DNA of 64,000 nt from Pedomonas sp051304405 (GTDB lineage Bacteria > Pseudomonadota > Alphaproteobacteria > Sphingomonadales > Sphingomonadaceae), in the NCBI RefSeq assembly GCF_051304405.1, contig NZ_JBPPGG010000002.1, forward strand, positions 372,001 through 436,000, written 5' to 3'. Under the pieces are notes generated by a model. The model was given only the letters and a program-made list of their open reading frames with translations. It ran no database searches and was not told the DNA's origin. The position numbers and the translations under genes are program-made. Shown here piece after piece: positions 27,269 to 34,508 of this stretch (its first letter is position 1; each line of letters opens with the position of its first letter).

Positions 27269-28141
27269 TCAGGCGGCCTTGCGACGACGCAGGGCCAGGC
27301 CACCGGCGATCAGGCCGCAACCGAACAGCGCCAGCGCGGCCGGCTCGGGGACACGGGCCGTCACGGTCACGCGGGTGCCGAGGACGCTAAGCACCTGTTC
27401 GTTGGTCCAGATGCTCACCGTGCCGTCCGGGTTCGGCGTGATGCCGGCGATGTTCTGGAAGGTGGTGGGGTCGAAGCTCACGACGAAGTCATAGATGTAG
27501 CCATCGATGACGCCCGTGCTGAACTTCAGATCCTCGATGTTGATGGTCAGGCGATCCGGGCAGGTCGTGATACCCGAGCCATCACCACCCCACGGATAGC
27601 CGGGGCACTCCTCAAGCGGCACCTCGTTGAAGGTCTCGGTGAACTTGATGGTGTAGGTGCGGTTGATGTGGATCGTCTCGCCGCCCGGAACGACCGAGAA
27701 GATGTCGATCTCTGCCACCAGCTTGGTGCCGGTCAGCACCTTTTCGCGGGTGTTTGATGGCGGGAACTGCAGGTAGTTGCCGTGATAGTAGTTGGAGCCA
27801 GACACGCCGAGCGGGTCATTGGTGTACAGGCCCGTGCGGCTGATGGTGCCATCCGCACCCAGGAAGCTCCGGCTGCCACCCGGCGTCGTCGGAGAACCCC
27901 ACTGGATGTAAGAGTAGGAGCCAGCATCGCCAGGGGTGTTGCCATCCGGCAGGGTCGCGCCCGACCCGAAGGGCGACGCCGGATTGACGCCAACCGAGCT
28001 CCACGTGGTCGAAGCTTCATCCCAGTGGTTGGTCAGGTTGAAGCCCCATTCCACAATCGGGGCAGCCTGCACAGTCCCGGTCGACAGGCCCACGGATGCC
28101 AGTAACGCTACGCCAGGGAAGAACAATTTCAGTTTCTTCAT
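27269..28141 (-). CDS. PEP-CTERM sorting-domain protein B
   Basis: 290 residues, closest in length and sequence to protein A. Signal peptide MKKLKLFF... with cleavage near VQAA. The conserved frame of the array is complete: APIVEWGF, IQWGSPTTPGGSRSFLGAD, NYYHGNY, FTETFN, Cys pair EECPGYPW...TTCPDRL, DGYIYDFVVSFD, IWTNEQVLSVLGTRVTVTARV, then VPEPAALALFG, a membrane helix and LRRRK. ATG preceded by GGTGG. It has the best sigma-54-type promoter of the four and its own terminator, so it forms a single-gene transcript. Confidence 0.92.
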   Translation of the reverse strand: MKKLKLFFPGVALLASVGLSTGTVQAAPIVEWGFNLTNHWDEASTTWSSVGVNPASPFGSGATLPDGNTPGDAGSYSYIQWGSPTTPGGSRSFLGADGTISRTGLYTNDPLGVSGSNYYHGNYLQFPPSNTREKVLTGTKLVAEIDIFSVVPGGETIHINRTYTIKFTETFNEVPLEECPGYPWGGDGSGITTCPDRLTINIEDLKFSTGVIDGYIYDFVVSFDPTTFQNIAGITPNPDGTVSIWTNEQVLSVLGTRVTVTARVPEPAALALFGCGLIAGGLALRRRKAA

Positions 28142-28227
28142 CGTACCACCTATCCAATCCATCGTCCGGGTGCCGAGCTTCCCGAGCGCAAGGACTCAGG
28201 ACGGCGACCGAAAGCGAGACGATCCTA

Positions 28228-28243
28228 AGCACTTTTCGTGCCA
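28228..28243 (-). promoter_or_regulatory. sigma-54-type -24/-12 promoter of PEP-CTERM B
   Basis: Minus strand reads TGGCACGAAAAGTGCT: TGGCACG followed by N4 and GTGCT, with GG-N10-GC spacing. About 87 bases before the ATG of gene B. Confidence 0.75.
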
Positions 28244-28354
28244 AGTCGGAAAAGTGGCGGATTTCCAATGATTTGTTGTGGTCCTGAAATATTGCGGAAG
28301 CGTTTTTGTAAAAAAGACCGACACTTGCGCGCCCCATGGCCGTCCGGCAGGCCG

Positions 28355-28384
28355 CGCCCGGGAGTTGCCCCTCCCTCCCGGGCG
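28355..28384 (-). terminator. terminator-like hairpin after PEP-CTERM C
   Basis: Perfect 10-bp stem CGCCCGGGAG/CTCCCGGGCG (28355-28364 with 28375-28384), 10-base loop. No U tract follows on the minus strand, so termination would be weak or factor-assisted. Confidence 0.45.
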
Positions 28385-28401
28385 GGTGAAGCCTCCGGCC
28401 G

Positions 28402-29271
28402 TCAGGCGCGCCGGGTCCGGCGGGCGACCGCCAGCAGGGCGAGCCCCGCAAGGGCAATGCCCAGCGTGCCCGGCTCCGGGATCGGGGCAGGGGCACCGGC
28501 CGCACGGATCAGCAGGCGCGTTGCCAGGCGGCTGCGCACGCCCTCATTGGTCCAGGCGGTGGAGGAGTCTTCATTCTGGTCCAGCCGCGTCAGGTTGAGC
28601 GAGTTGGCCGGGTCGAACGCGAACGAGAGGACGTAGGACACACCGTCGAACACGAACGGGAAGTTGGCTGCTTCGTCGAGAATGGTGAGGCTGTCCGGGC
28701 AGGGGGTGATGCCGCTGGCCCACGGTGCACCCGCGCAGCTCTGGATCGAGGACGTATTGCGCGTCTCCCGGAAGTCGATCGGAATGCTGTGCTCGAAGGT
28801 TCTGGCGCTGGACTCCGCGCCCTCGGGCGTCAGGGCGATGCGCACGTTGAGGGTGGCGTTGTCGAGCCAGCGCTCGGGCGGGCTGCCGTTGGTGGTCGCG
28901 GACTGGCGGTAGTTGCCGTGATAGAAGTTGACGCCCGGTACGCCCAGGGAATCGCCCGTGGTCAGGCCGCCAAAGGTGGCCATATCGTCAACGGCAAGAA
29001 AGCTGCGGCCCTCCTCCGTGAGCGGCGTTCCCCAGCTAATGATGTCGTAGGTCAGGTTGCGGGGGTTGGAGCCGTCCGGCAGGGTATCGGCCATGCTGAA
29101 GGGGTTGGCCGGGGCCACCGTGTTCGGGCCGCCGATGAAGGTGACGTCCGACCAGTCGTTGGTGAGAGTGACCACCCAGCGATCGATGGGGGCAGCCTGT
29201 GAGGAGAGGGCGCCGGCCATCGCCGCAAGTCCGATTGCCGGGCCCAGAAGGGCGGACCGTATTCGCTTCAT
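28402..29271 (-). CDS. PEP-CTERM sorting-domain protein C
   Basis: 289 residues. Signal peptide MKRIRSALLGP..., cleavage near SSQAA. Keeps the array pattern: APIDRWVVTLTNDW, ISWGTPLTEEGRSFLAVD, NFYHGNY, FRETRN, Cys pair QSCAGAPW...TPCPDSL, YVLSFAFD, AWTNEGVRSRLATRLLI, then PIPEPGTLGIA, a membrane helix and RRTRR. GGAGG lies seven bases before the ATG. More diverged than A and B; no exact GG-N10-GC promoter is found upstream, only a CGGGCG...TTGCT arrangement with one extra base (near 29374-29391). Confidence 0.9.
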   Translation of the reverse strand: MKRIRSALLGPAIGLAAMAGALSSQAAPIDRWVVTLTNDWSDVTFIGGPNTVAPANPFSMADTLPDGSNPRNLTYDIISWGTPLTEEGRSFLAVDDMATFGGLTTGDSLGVPGVNFYHGNYRQSATTNGSPPERWLDNATLNVRIALTPEGAESSARTFEHSIPIDFRETRNTSSIQSCAGAPWASGITPCPDSLTILDEAANFPFVFDGVSYVLSFAFDPANSLNLTRLDQNEDSSTAWTNEGVRSRLATRLLIRAAGAPAPIPEPGTLGIALAGLALLAVARRTRRA

Positions 29272-29440
29272 GATGGCACCTCCCAAAACACAACCAGTTT
29301 AAAGAAAAGGTCTGTGCCCCTCGGCATCACAAACAGCCGAGAATTGCGGGAGGTCCCGAAGAAAATCATTGGTAGCAATAAAAATCGCCCGCCCCGCACG
29401 GCTGGCCGCAAGGGGCTGTCTGCGCGGCGCCGGAACGGAT

Positions 29441-29471
29441 CAGGGGGAGCCGCAGCCCCGCGCTCCCCCTG
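29441..29471 (-). terminator. terminator-like hairpin after PEP-CTERM D
   Basis: Perfect 10-bp stem CAGGGGGAGC/GCTCCCCCTG (29441-29450 with 29462-29471), 11-base loop, 39 bases past the stop of gene D. No U tract. Confidence 0.45.
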
Positions 29472-29509
29472 TCCGAAGCCAGGCCATAAGGGCGAGACGG
29501 CGCGTCCCG

Positions 29510-30370
29510 TCAGGCGGCCTCGGCCCTCGGCTTGCGGCGGGAAGCCCATCCCAGCGCCGCCAGCGCCGGGATCAGGAGGGCAAGGGAGCCCGGTTCGGGG
29601 ATGCGCTGCGAGGTCACGAAGATGCGGGTGACAAGGGTGCTGCGCACATCCTCCTCGGTCCACACCGTTGCGGTGCCATTGTCCAGGGTCAGCCGCGCGA
29701 TGTTGCTGGAGGCGGCCAGGTCCAGAACCAGACTGAACGTGTAACGGTAGTCATCCAGGACAAACGAGAAGGAGGCGTTGGAGAGGTCCACGCTGAAATA
29801 GTCCGGGCAGGGCGCGATACCCTCCGGCCAGGGGCCGCCCTCGCAGATCTCGGTGTTGGGCGTATCCCGGGTTTCGGTGAAGTCGAGGGCGAACGTCTGC
29901 TGGATCGGCCCCAGCGGCGCGCCCGAGGGGTCGAGCGGCGTCAGAATGATGTTGGCGGCGACAACGGTGCTGGCCAGCCAGGCCTGACCGGAGGAGCTCT
30001 GCTGGTAATTGCCGTGATAGACCGTGGCACCGGGTATGCCGATGCCGTCGTCGGTGAACAGGGTGTCGGCGCTGTGCTGGCTGTCCACGGCGAGGAAGCT
30101 GCGGGACGGGCTGCCGGAGACCGGCGTGCCCCACTGGATGATCTGGAAGGTGTTTCCCGCCCCGTTGGGGTCGCTGCCATCCGGCAGGGTGTCTGATTCA
30201 AGGAAATTGTTGGTGGGCGGCTGGCCGGTGCCGGTGAAACTGGTGTTCAGCCAAACGTTGGTGGCTTCGAAGCGCCACTGGGTGATGCGTTCCGCCCGGG
30301 CGGCGGTGGACAGGCAAAGACAGGCCGCAGCCGTCGCCAGGACTGCGGCAAAGGTCCTTCGTTTGGTCAT
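29510..30370 (-). CDS. PEP-CTERM sorting-domain protein D
   Basis: 286 residues. Signal peptide MTKRRTFAAVL..., cleavage near AARA. Array pattern: ERITQWRFEATNVW, PTNNFLESDTLPDGS, IIQWGTPVSGSPSRSFLAVD, GATVYHGNY, FTETRD, Cys pair EICEGGPW...APCPDYF, VWTEEDVRSTLVTRIFVT, then RIPEPGSLALL, a membrane helix and RRKPR. ATG preceded by AGAGGT. A sigma-54-type promoter is found 111 bases upstream. First gene of the array in transcription order. Confidence 0.91.
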   Translation of the reverse strand: MTKRRTFAAVLATAAACLCLSTAARAERITQWRFEATNVWLNTSFTGTGQPPTNNFLESDTLPDGSDPNGAGNTFQIIQWGTPVSGSPSRSFLAVDSQHSADTLFTDDGIGIPGATVYHGNYQQSSSGQAWLASTVVAANIILTPLDPSGAPLGPIQQTFALDFTETRDTPNTEICEGGPWPEGIAPCPDYFSVDLSNASFSFVLDDYRYTFSLVLDLAASSNIARLTLDNGTATVWTEEDVRSTLVTRIFVTSQRIPEPGSLALLIPALAALGWASRRKPRAEAA

Positions 30371-30689
30371 TCTGTTACCTCTGCGTTTCAGCTGTTGAAC
30401 CCCCGGCTTTCGTGGCTTGATTGTGATTTTTGGGGTTCGGCCGGCGCCGGTGTGCCGGGGGGCTTGGCAGGCAGGAGACACGCAGTTTTTATGCCAAGCT
30501 TTTTTGGCCGGACATTTCAGAGCCTTATCGATACGGAGACGTTACGCAGACGTTTCTGTGTCAAGAATTTCGACATCAAGTGATTGATTCTAAAGTAAAA
30601 CGAATGATCTGGGCCGGTGTTGTCACCGATGCGGTCAGGACACGCTTCACGGTCAGGCTTGCTTTCCTGCGCCGCCTCGATTAGGCAGG
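30371..30689. other. divergent regulatory region between PEP-CTERM D and the Mn riboswitch
   Basis: 319 noncoding bases. It holds the sigma-54-type promoter of D (30481-30496) and, further upstream, an imperfect palindrome TGTCAAGAATTTCGACA (30559-30575) placed where a sigma-54 activator could bind. The promoter of the riboswitch transcript must lie near 30600-30690. No gene is seen. Confidence 0.5.
30481..30496 (-). promoter_or_regulatory. sigma-54-type -24/-12 promoter of PEP-CTERM D
   Basis: Minus strand reads TGGCATAAAAACTGCG with GG-N10-GC spacing; about 111 bases before the ATG of gene D. Confidence 0.7.
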
Positions 30690-30806
30690 CCCGGTCACTG
30701 GGGAGTAGCCAGCCGTCCGCGAGGGACGGGCTTTCGCGTCAACATGCTTGGTCGAGAGGCCATGGCGCGAGAGGAGGGGGCAAACCGCTCGGGCGAGACC
30801 AATGGC
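30690..30806 (+). ncRNA. yybP-ykoY manganese riboswitch
   Basis: Conserved blocks of the yybP-ykoY aptamer are present in order: GGGGAGTAGCC (30700-30710), then GTCAACATGCTTGGT (30738-30752), CATGGCG (30761-30767) and CGGGCGAGACC (30790-30800); GGTC at 30693-30696 can pair with GACC at 30797-30800 to close P1. The family binds Mn2+ and usually turns on Mn exporters. The gene directly downstream is a TMEM165/GDT1-type transporter, a known partner of this riboswitch. Confidence 0.88.
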
Positions 30807-30878
30807 GCTGTGCTTCCGTTCATGCCGGGCGGGAGGCGCGGTGCTGTTGGCGAAAGTCTGCCCGGCTGCGGATCTGTC

Positions 30879-31448
30879 ATGGAAGCATTTCTGACCTCCA
30901 CCGCTGTCGTGTCGCTGGCAGAGATCGGCGACAAGACCCAGCTTCTCGCCATCGTGCTGGCGACGCGCTTCAAGCGCCCCTGGGCCATCGTGGCCGGGAT
31001 TTTCCTGGCGACCATCGCCAACCATTTTCTCGCCGCGCTGGTGGGTACGGAAGCGGCCTTCCTGCTGGACAGCCTGTGGTTCCGCTATCTGGTGGCGGCC
31101 TTGTTCATCGGCATGGCCGTGTGGACTCTGGTGCCGGACAAGCTGGACGATGTGAATCAGGCACCGGCCCGCTTCGGCGCGTTCCTGACCACGGTGGTGG
31201 CGTTCTTTCTGGTGGAGATGGGGGACAAGACCCAGATCGCGACAGTGGCGCTCGGCGCCCGGTTTCAGGCGCTGGGGCTGGTGACGGCCGGCACCACCCT
31301 CGGCATGATGATCGCCAACGTGCCGGCGGTGTTTCTCGGCAACGGGCTGATCAGGCGCGTGCCGGTGGACGTTGTGCACAAGATCGCCGCGCTGCTGTTC
31401 TTCATCATCGGCCTGTGGCTGCTGCTGGAGACGGCCGGGGTGGTCTGA
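30879..31448 (+). CDS. TMEM165/GDT1 (UPF0016) family transporter, probable Mn2+ exporter
   Basis: 189 residues, six membrane helices in two repeats, each with the family motif E-x-G-D-K-T: AEIGDKTQLLAI (about 14-25) and VEMGDKTQIATV (about 107-118), which form the cation path. Bacterial members export Mn2+. The start MEAFLTSTAV at 30879 is chosen because the longer open frame (from 30744) runs through the riboswitch and is not hydrophobic. The upstream yybP-ykoY element implies induction by excess manganese. Confidence 0.93.
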   Translation: MEAFLTSTAVVSLAEIGDKTQLLAIVLATRFKRPWAIVAGIFLATIANHFLAALVGTEAAFLLDSLWFRYLVAALFIGMAVWTLVPDKLDDVNQAPARFGAFLTTVVAFFLVEMGDKTQIATVALGARFQALGLVTAGTTLGMMIANVPAVFLGNGLIRRVPVDVVHKIAALLFFIIGLWLLLETAGVV

Positions 31449-31543
31449 GCCTCGCCGCAAGCCGACGCTCACGAGACGCCGGGCATCACGCGGTGCCCGG
31501 CCACGGTGGCTTCAGGTATGGGGGACAACAGCAACTCACGGAG

Positions 31544-31623
<80 letters not shown>

Positions 31624-31670
31624 ACGCCGCGGATTCGTGCCGGGTGTTGTGCGGGGAAGTTGCGGGCCAG

Positions 31671-33212
31671 TCAAGCATTGATGAGCCCGGGCCTGCCTGT
31701 ACGGGTTGGCCGGATGTCCTCCAGCGTGTTGCAGGCCGTAAGGTCGTTGAGCAGGCGGATGATCCCGGCAAGGCTCGGACCGTTGCGCGCGCCGATGGCG
31801 ACGCGCAGGAAACAGGGGGCGTCGGGCTGGTCCGGGAGGATCGCATCGAACCGGTGGCCGCGAAAGCCGAAGCTGCCGCCCGGGTCGAAGGCCAGGTTGC
31901 GGGCGCGCGCCTCGGCCTCGATGAGGCGGGCGAGCCGCCGGTAGTTCTCCGGTGATGGCTCGTTGAGGAGGAGGGTGCAGAAGGGTGCCTCCGCCCATGG
32001 CTCGTCGCTGCCCGCCAGGGCGGGGTGGGACAGACCCGCGAACAGGCCGCCCTTGGGGGCGAACCGGAGCGCAAGCTGCCGGTTGTTGGCCAGGATCGCA
32101 TCGCAGTAGCGGGCCCTGTAGAGGGGGTCGAGGAACCAGGGGGCCTCCAGCGCCGCCATGTCCTGAAGACCGAGGCTGGAGCCGGTGAGCCTGCGAATGC
32201 GCCGGAGGGTCTCGGGCAAGGCGGCGGCAGCAGCCCCCGCGCCCTTGGGCACGTAGATCGAGCACAGGCCCGCATTGGCCAGCTCCAGCCCGGCCTGGTC
32301 CAGCTTGAGGGCGGAGCGCAGGCAGAGCACGGCGGGCGCGGAGGGTCCCGCCATGAGGCCGAGCAGCCGCTCCAGCGGGAAGCGGGGTCCGGACAGGGTC
32401 GTGTCAAAGACCACGAGCGACGGCCGGGCCGGGCTGTTGCGCCAGGCGCGGGCGAAGGCAGCCAGATCCAGCACCTTGAGCGCGCCCTCGCAATAGACCA
32501 CCTCCGCCAGCAGCACGTCGCACGCGCCAAGGCGGCCCAGCGCTGCATCGGGGCCGTCCGCGCCGATGCCGGTGTGAACCACTTGGCTGACCTCGAACAG
32601 TTCCAGCAGCGCCCGCGTCTCGAAATAGCTGCCAAGGTGGAGGAGGCGGAGCGGCGCGCTGTGCCCGGCCGGGTGCGATTGGGCGTGCATCTGGAGGCTG
32701 GCCTGAATCGCCGCCGTCAGGGTGGCCTGACCGCTCGAGAAAAGGAGATGAGTCGCCGCCCACCCGGGCACCGATTCGTCCGCGCCGGCGCAGCGGGCCT
32801 CAAGGGCCGTCGGTTCCAGTTCGCGCTCGTAGCCATAGGTCATGCAGGTGCCCGCGCCGGTGACGGCCGGCTGCTGGCTGGCGGTCGGGCTGCGCAGATA
32901 GCCGTCCGCCGCGCCTTGGGCATAGCGCAGCCACAGGGTCCGCAGGTCGCGCGCCAGCCGGTCGAGCGCATGTTCGCTGCCGAGCGCGCCGAACGTGGCC
33001 CGGGAGAGGAGGGCGGTGACCTGCGCCTTCCAGTCGTCAAGGCCGGGCACGGGGCGGATGGCGCAGGCCTCGATCCGCTCCGCGAGGAACAGGAGGTCGT
33101 TGGCTTCGGAGGCGAGGGCCTGATGGCTCCAGCGGGCGGACCCTGGCCTTGGGCACGCGGCCTGCCGCGCGCCGGGCCGGGCGTTGCGGGTGGAGGTGCG
33201 GAATGTGGTCAT
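31671..33212 (-). CDS. unrecognised protein resembling a fold-type I PLP-dependent enzyme
   Basis: 513 residues from ATG 33212 (GAGG just upstream; a longer frame overlaps low-quality sequence). I do not recognise the family. Features: HLLFSSGQATLTAAIQASL (about 150-170) looks like the SSG/A phosphate-binding turn of Cys/Met-metabolism-type PLP enzymes; VVFDTTLSGPRFPLERLL (about 270) sits where the Asp that holds the PLP nitrogen would be; SALKLDQAGLELANAG (about 300) could carry the Schiff-base Lys; the C-terminal part (FGFRGHRFD, FLRVAIGARN) resembles the small domain. No signal peptide. It is alone between two tRNA loci; tRNA-Pro follows 47 bases downstream. Confidence 0.6.
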   Translation of the reverse strand: MTTFRTSTRNARPGARQAACPRPGSARWSHQALASEANDLLFLAERIEACAIRPVPGLDDWKAQVTALLSRATFGALGSEHALDRLARDLRTLWLRYAQGAADGYLRSPTASQQPAVTGAGTCMTYGYERELEPTALEARCAGADESVPGWAATHLLFSSGQATLTAAIQASLQMHAQSHPAGHSAPLRLLHLGSYFETRALLELFEVSQVVHTGIGADGPDAALGRLGACDVLLAEVVYCEGALKVLDLAAFARAWRNSPARPSLVVFDTTLSGPRFPLERLLGLMAGPSAPAVLCLRSALKLDQAGLELANAGLCSIYVPKGAGAAAAALPETLRRIRRLTGSSLGLQDMAALEAPWFLDPLYRARYCDAILANNRQLALRFAPKGGLFAGLSHPALAGSDEPWAEAPFCTLLLNEPSPENYRRLARLIEAEARARNLAFDPGGSFGFRGHRFDAILPDQPDAPCFLRVAIGARNGPSLAGIIRLLNDLTACNTLEDIRPTRTGRPGLINA

Positions 33213-33391
33213 CGGCCTCGCGGTGTGCCCCCGGTTGCAGGTGCTGGTTGCAGGGTCTCTGAATCCAGACGCGGCGGCGGCCGCCGGGGTTCCCTGGGCG
33301 CGGCAAGATGGGCGGGCCGGGGCGCGAGACCGCCCGGCGCGGAGGCCTGTGCCGCGCGCGAAATTTTCCTGCCGCAAAGTGACGGAGTTCG

Positions 33392-33420
33392 CTTGACAGG
33401 GGCGGGCTGAGCCCCTAGGA
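33392..33420 (+). promoter_or_regulatory. promoter of tRNA-Asp copy 1
   Basis: CTTGAC (33392-33397), 17-base spacer, CTAGGA (33415-33420), matching the alphaproteobacterial housekeeping pattern CTTGAC-N17-CTATAT. The tRNA begins 16 bases after it. Confidence 0.8.
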
Positions 33421-33435
33421 AGCCGCTCACACCAC

Positions 33436-33512
33436 GCGGGTGTAGCTCAGTCGGTTAGAGCGCCGGCCTGTCACGCCGGAGGTCGCGGGTTCGAGCCCCG
33501 TCACTCGCGCCA
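33436..33512 (+). tRNA. tRNA-Asp(GTC), copy 1
   Basis: 77 bases with encoded CCA. Acceptor GCGGGTG/CACTCGC, anticodon loop CTGTCAC, anticodon GTC, T-loop TTCGAGC. Own promoter and terminator. The tRNA body is identical to copy 2. Confidence 0.98.
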
Positions 33513-33537
33513 CTCTCTCCTCGGGAGAGCAGGAAAA

Positions 33538-33563
33538 GAAGCCGCCTTCGGGCGGCTTTTTCC
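33538..33563 (+). terminator. terminator of tRNA-Asp copy 1
   Basis: Stem GCCGCC-TTCG-GGCGGC followed by TTTTTCC; preceded by a second small hairpin CTCTCCTCGGGAGAG. Confidence 0.92.
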
Positions 33564-33642
33564 GTTTTGGGCCACCGCCTTTTTCGGCCCGGCCGCCGGT
33601 TGGTATTTGTTTGGCCAAATTGAAAGAATGCTTCCAAGATTG

Positions 33643-33671
33643 CTTGACAGGGCCGGGCGGAACCCCTAGTT
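33643..33671 (+). promoter_or_regulatory. promoter of tRNA-Asp copy 2
   Basis: CTTGAC (33643-33648), 17-base spacer, CTAGTT (33666-33671); same layout as copy 1, 251 bases further on. Confidence 0.8.
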
Positions 33672-33687
33672 AGCCGCGACACGCTGC

Positions 33688-33764
33688 GCGGGTGTAGCTC
33701 AGTCGGTTAGAGCGCCGGCCTGTCACGCCGGAGGTCGCGGGTTCGAGCCCCGTCACTCGCGCCA
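33688..33764 (+). tRNA. tRNA-Asp(GTC), copy 2
   Basis: 77 bases with encoded CCA, same sequence as copy 1. Part of a tandem duplication with a period of about 252 bases that includes promoter, tRNA and terminator. Confidence 0.98.
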
Positions 33765-33793
33765 CTCTCTCCTCGGGAGAGGCCAGGAAAAGA

Positions 33794-33818
33794 AGCCGTC
33801 TTCGGGCGGCTTTTTTGT
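33794..33818 (+). terminator. terminator of tRNA-Asp copy 2
   Basis: Stem GCCGTC-TTCG-GGCGGC followed by TTTTTTG; one G-T pair marks its drift from copy 1. Confidence 0.92.
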
Positions 33819-33904
33819 TTTGAAGCAAAGGCTTACGGGCGTTTCCTCAAGCGCTGCATTGGCCATGTTGACCATCCGGCCCGGAAAAATCCGGCACAAA
33901 AAAC

Positions 33905-33937
33905 ACAAAAAAAGACGCCGGGCAGCGACCCGGCGCC
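33905..33937 (-). terminator. terminator of the fthC-nudix-DUF2842-aroQ transcript
   Basis: Perfect 7-bp core stem CGCCGGG/CCCGGCG (33916-33922 with 33929-33935); on the minus strand it exits into CTTTTTTTG. Lies 34 bases past the chorismate mutase stop. Confidence 0.9.
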
Positions 33938-33970
33938 GAATGTGATCCCGCCTGGCTGCTGGCTGGCGGA

Positions 33971-34297
33971 TCAGCCGTTTGCGCCTCCCCGCAGTTCATC
34001 GAAGCGGACGAACTCGTGGGCGATGCTGTACTCGATCAGCAGTTCGTAGAGCTGTTCGGCCAGGTCTTCCGGCAGGCCGATTCGACGGCTCTCGGCCTTC
34101 ACCTTGGCGATGACATCGGCCTTGCGGGCTTCGTCCCGCACCGTGTCGCGGCTCTGCTTGATGCGGGCGGCGGCCTCGATGAAGTCCAGGCGCTGGCGCA
34201 GCAGGCCGACGATCGCCCGGTCCAGCGCATCGATATTGGCGCGCACCTCCGTCATGGTTGTGACGGACTTGGGGTCAGAAAGAGTTTCAACGGTCAC
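33971..34297 (-). CDS. chorismate mutase (AroQ class)
   Basis: Rearranges chorismate to prephenate for phenylalanine and tyrosine. 108 residues, a free-standing AroQ-type all-helical domain: VRANIDALDRAIVGLLRQRLDFIEAAARIKQSR with the first active-site Arg and Lys, then VRDEARKADVI and a third helix. The GTG at 34297 (VTVETLSDPKS...) is chosen because this N-terminal stretch is conserved in related proteins as I recall them; an ATG at 34255 is the alternative. It overlaps the end of the DUF2842 gene by 11 bases. Last gene of the run before a strong terminator. Confidence 0.92.
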   Translation of the reverse strand: MTVETLSDPKSVTTMTEVRANIDALDRAIVGLLRQRLDFIEAAARIKQSRDTVRDEARKADVIAKVKAESRRIGLPEDLAEQLYELLIEYSIAHEFVRFDELRGGANG

Positions 34298-34508
34298 GAC
34301 GCACCCACCAGGAACCGGTTTCCATCCACACCAGCACGGCGCGCATCGGGAAGATCCAGGCGATGCCGAAGAACGTGTAGAGGAGAACCTCAAGGATGAT
34401 GTTGAGGCGAGGCAGGGCAGAGAGCAGCCCCGCGACGATCAGGCAATAAAGGGTCAGTCCGCCCACGACAAGGAAGACGCCCATCAGTTTGCGTTGTCTC
34501 TGAGTCAT
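34287..34508 (-). CDS. DUF2842 family small membrane protein
   Basis: 73 residues, two membrane helices (about 9-30 and 40-62), ending WVRRDR. The MTQRQRKLMGVFLV start and GIAWIFPMRAVLVWM segment match the alphaproteobacterial DUF2842 family; function unknown. Its ATG overlaps the Nudix stop by four bases (ATGA), and its end overlaps the start of chorismate mutase, so the three are translationally coupled. Confidence 0.85.
   Translation of the reverse strand: MTQRQRKLMGVFLVVGGLTLYCLIVAGLLSALPRLNIILEVLLYTFFGIAWIFPMRAVLVWMETGSWWVRRDR

Noticed and set aside
29374..29391. Sigma-54 promoter for PEP-CTERM C
   Set aside because: GG and GC are 11 bases apart in place of 10; sigma-54 spacing is strict, so it is not listed.
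25973..30370. Exosortase gene near the PEP-CTERM array
   Set aside because: No polytopic protein with exosortase Cys/Arg/His motifs is found in the window.
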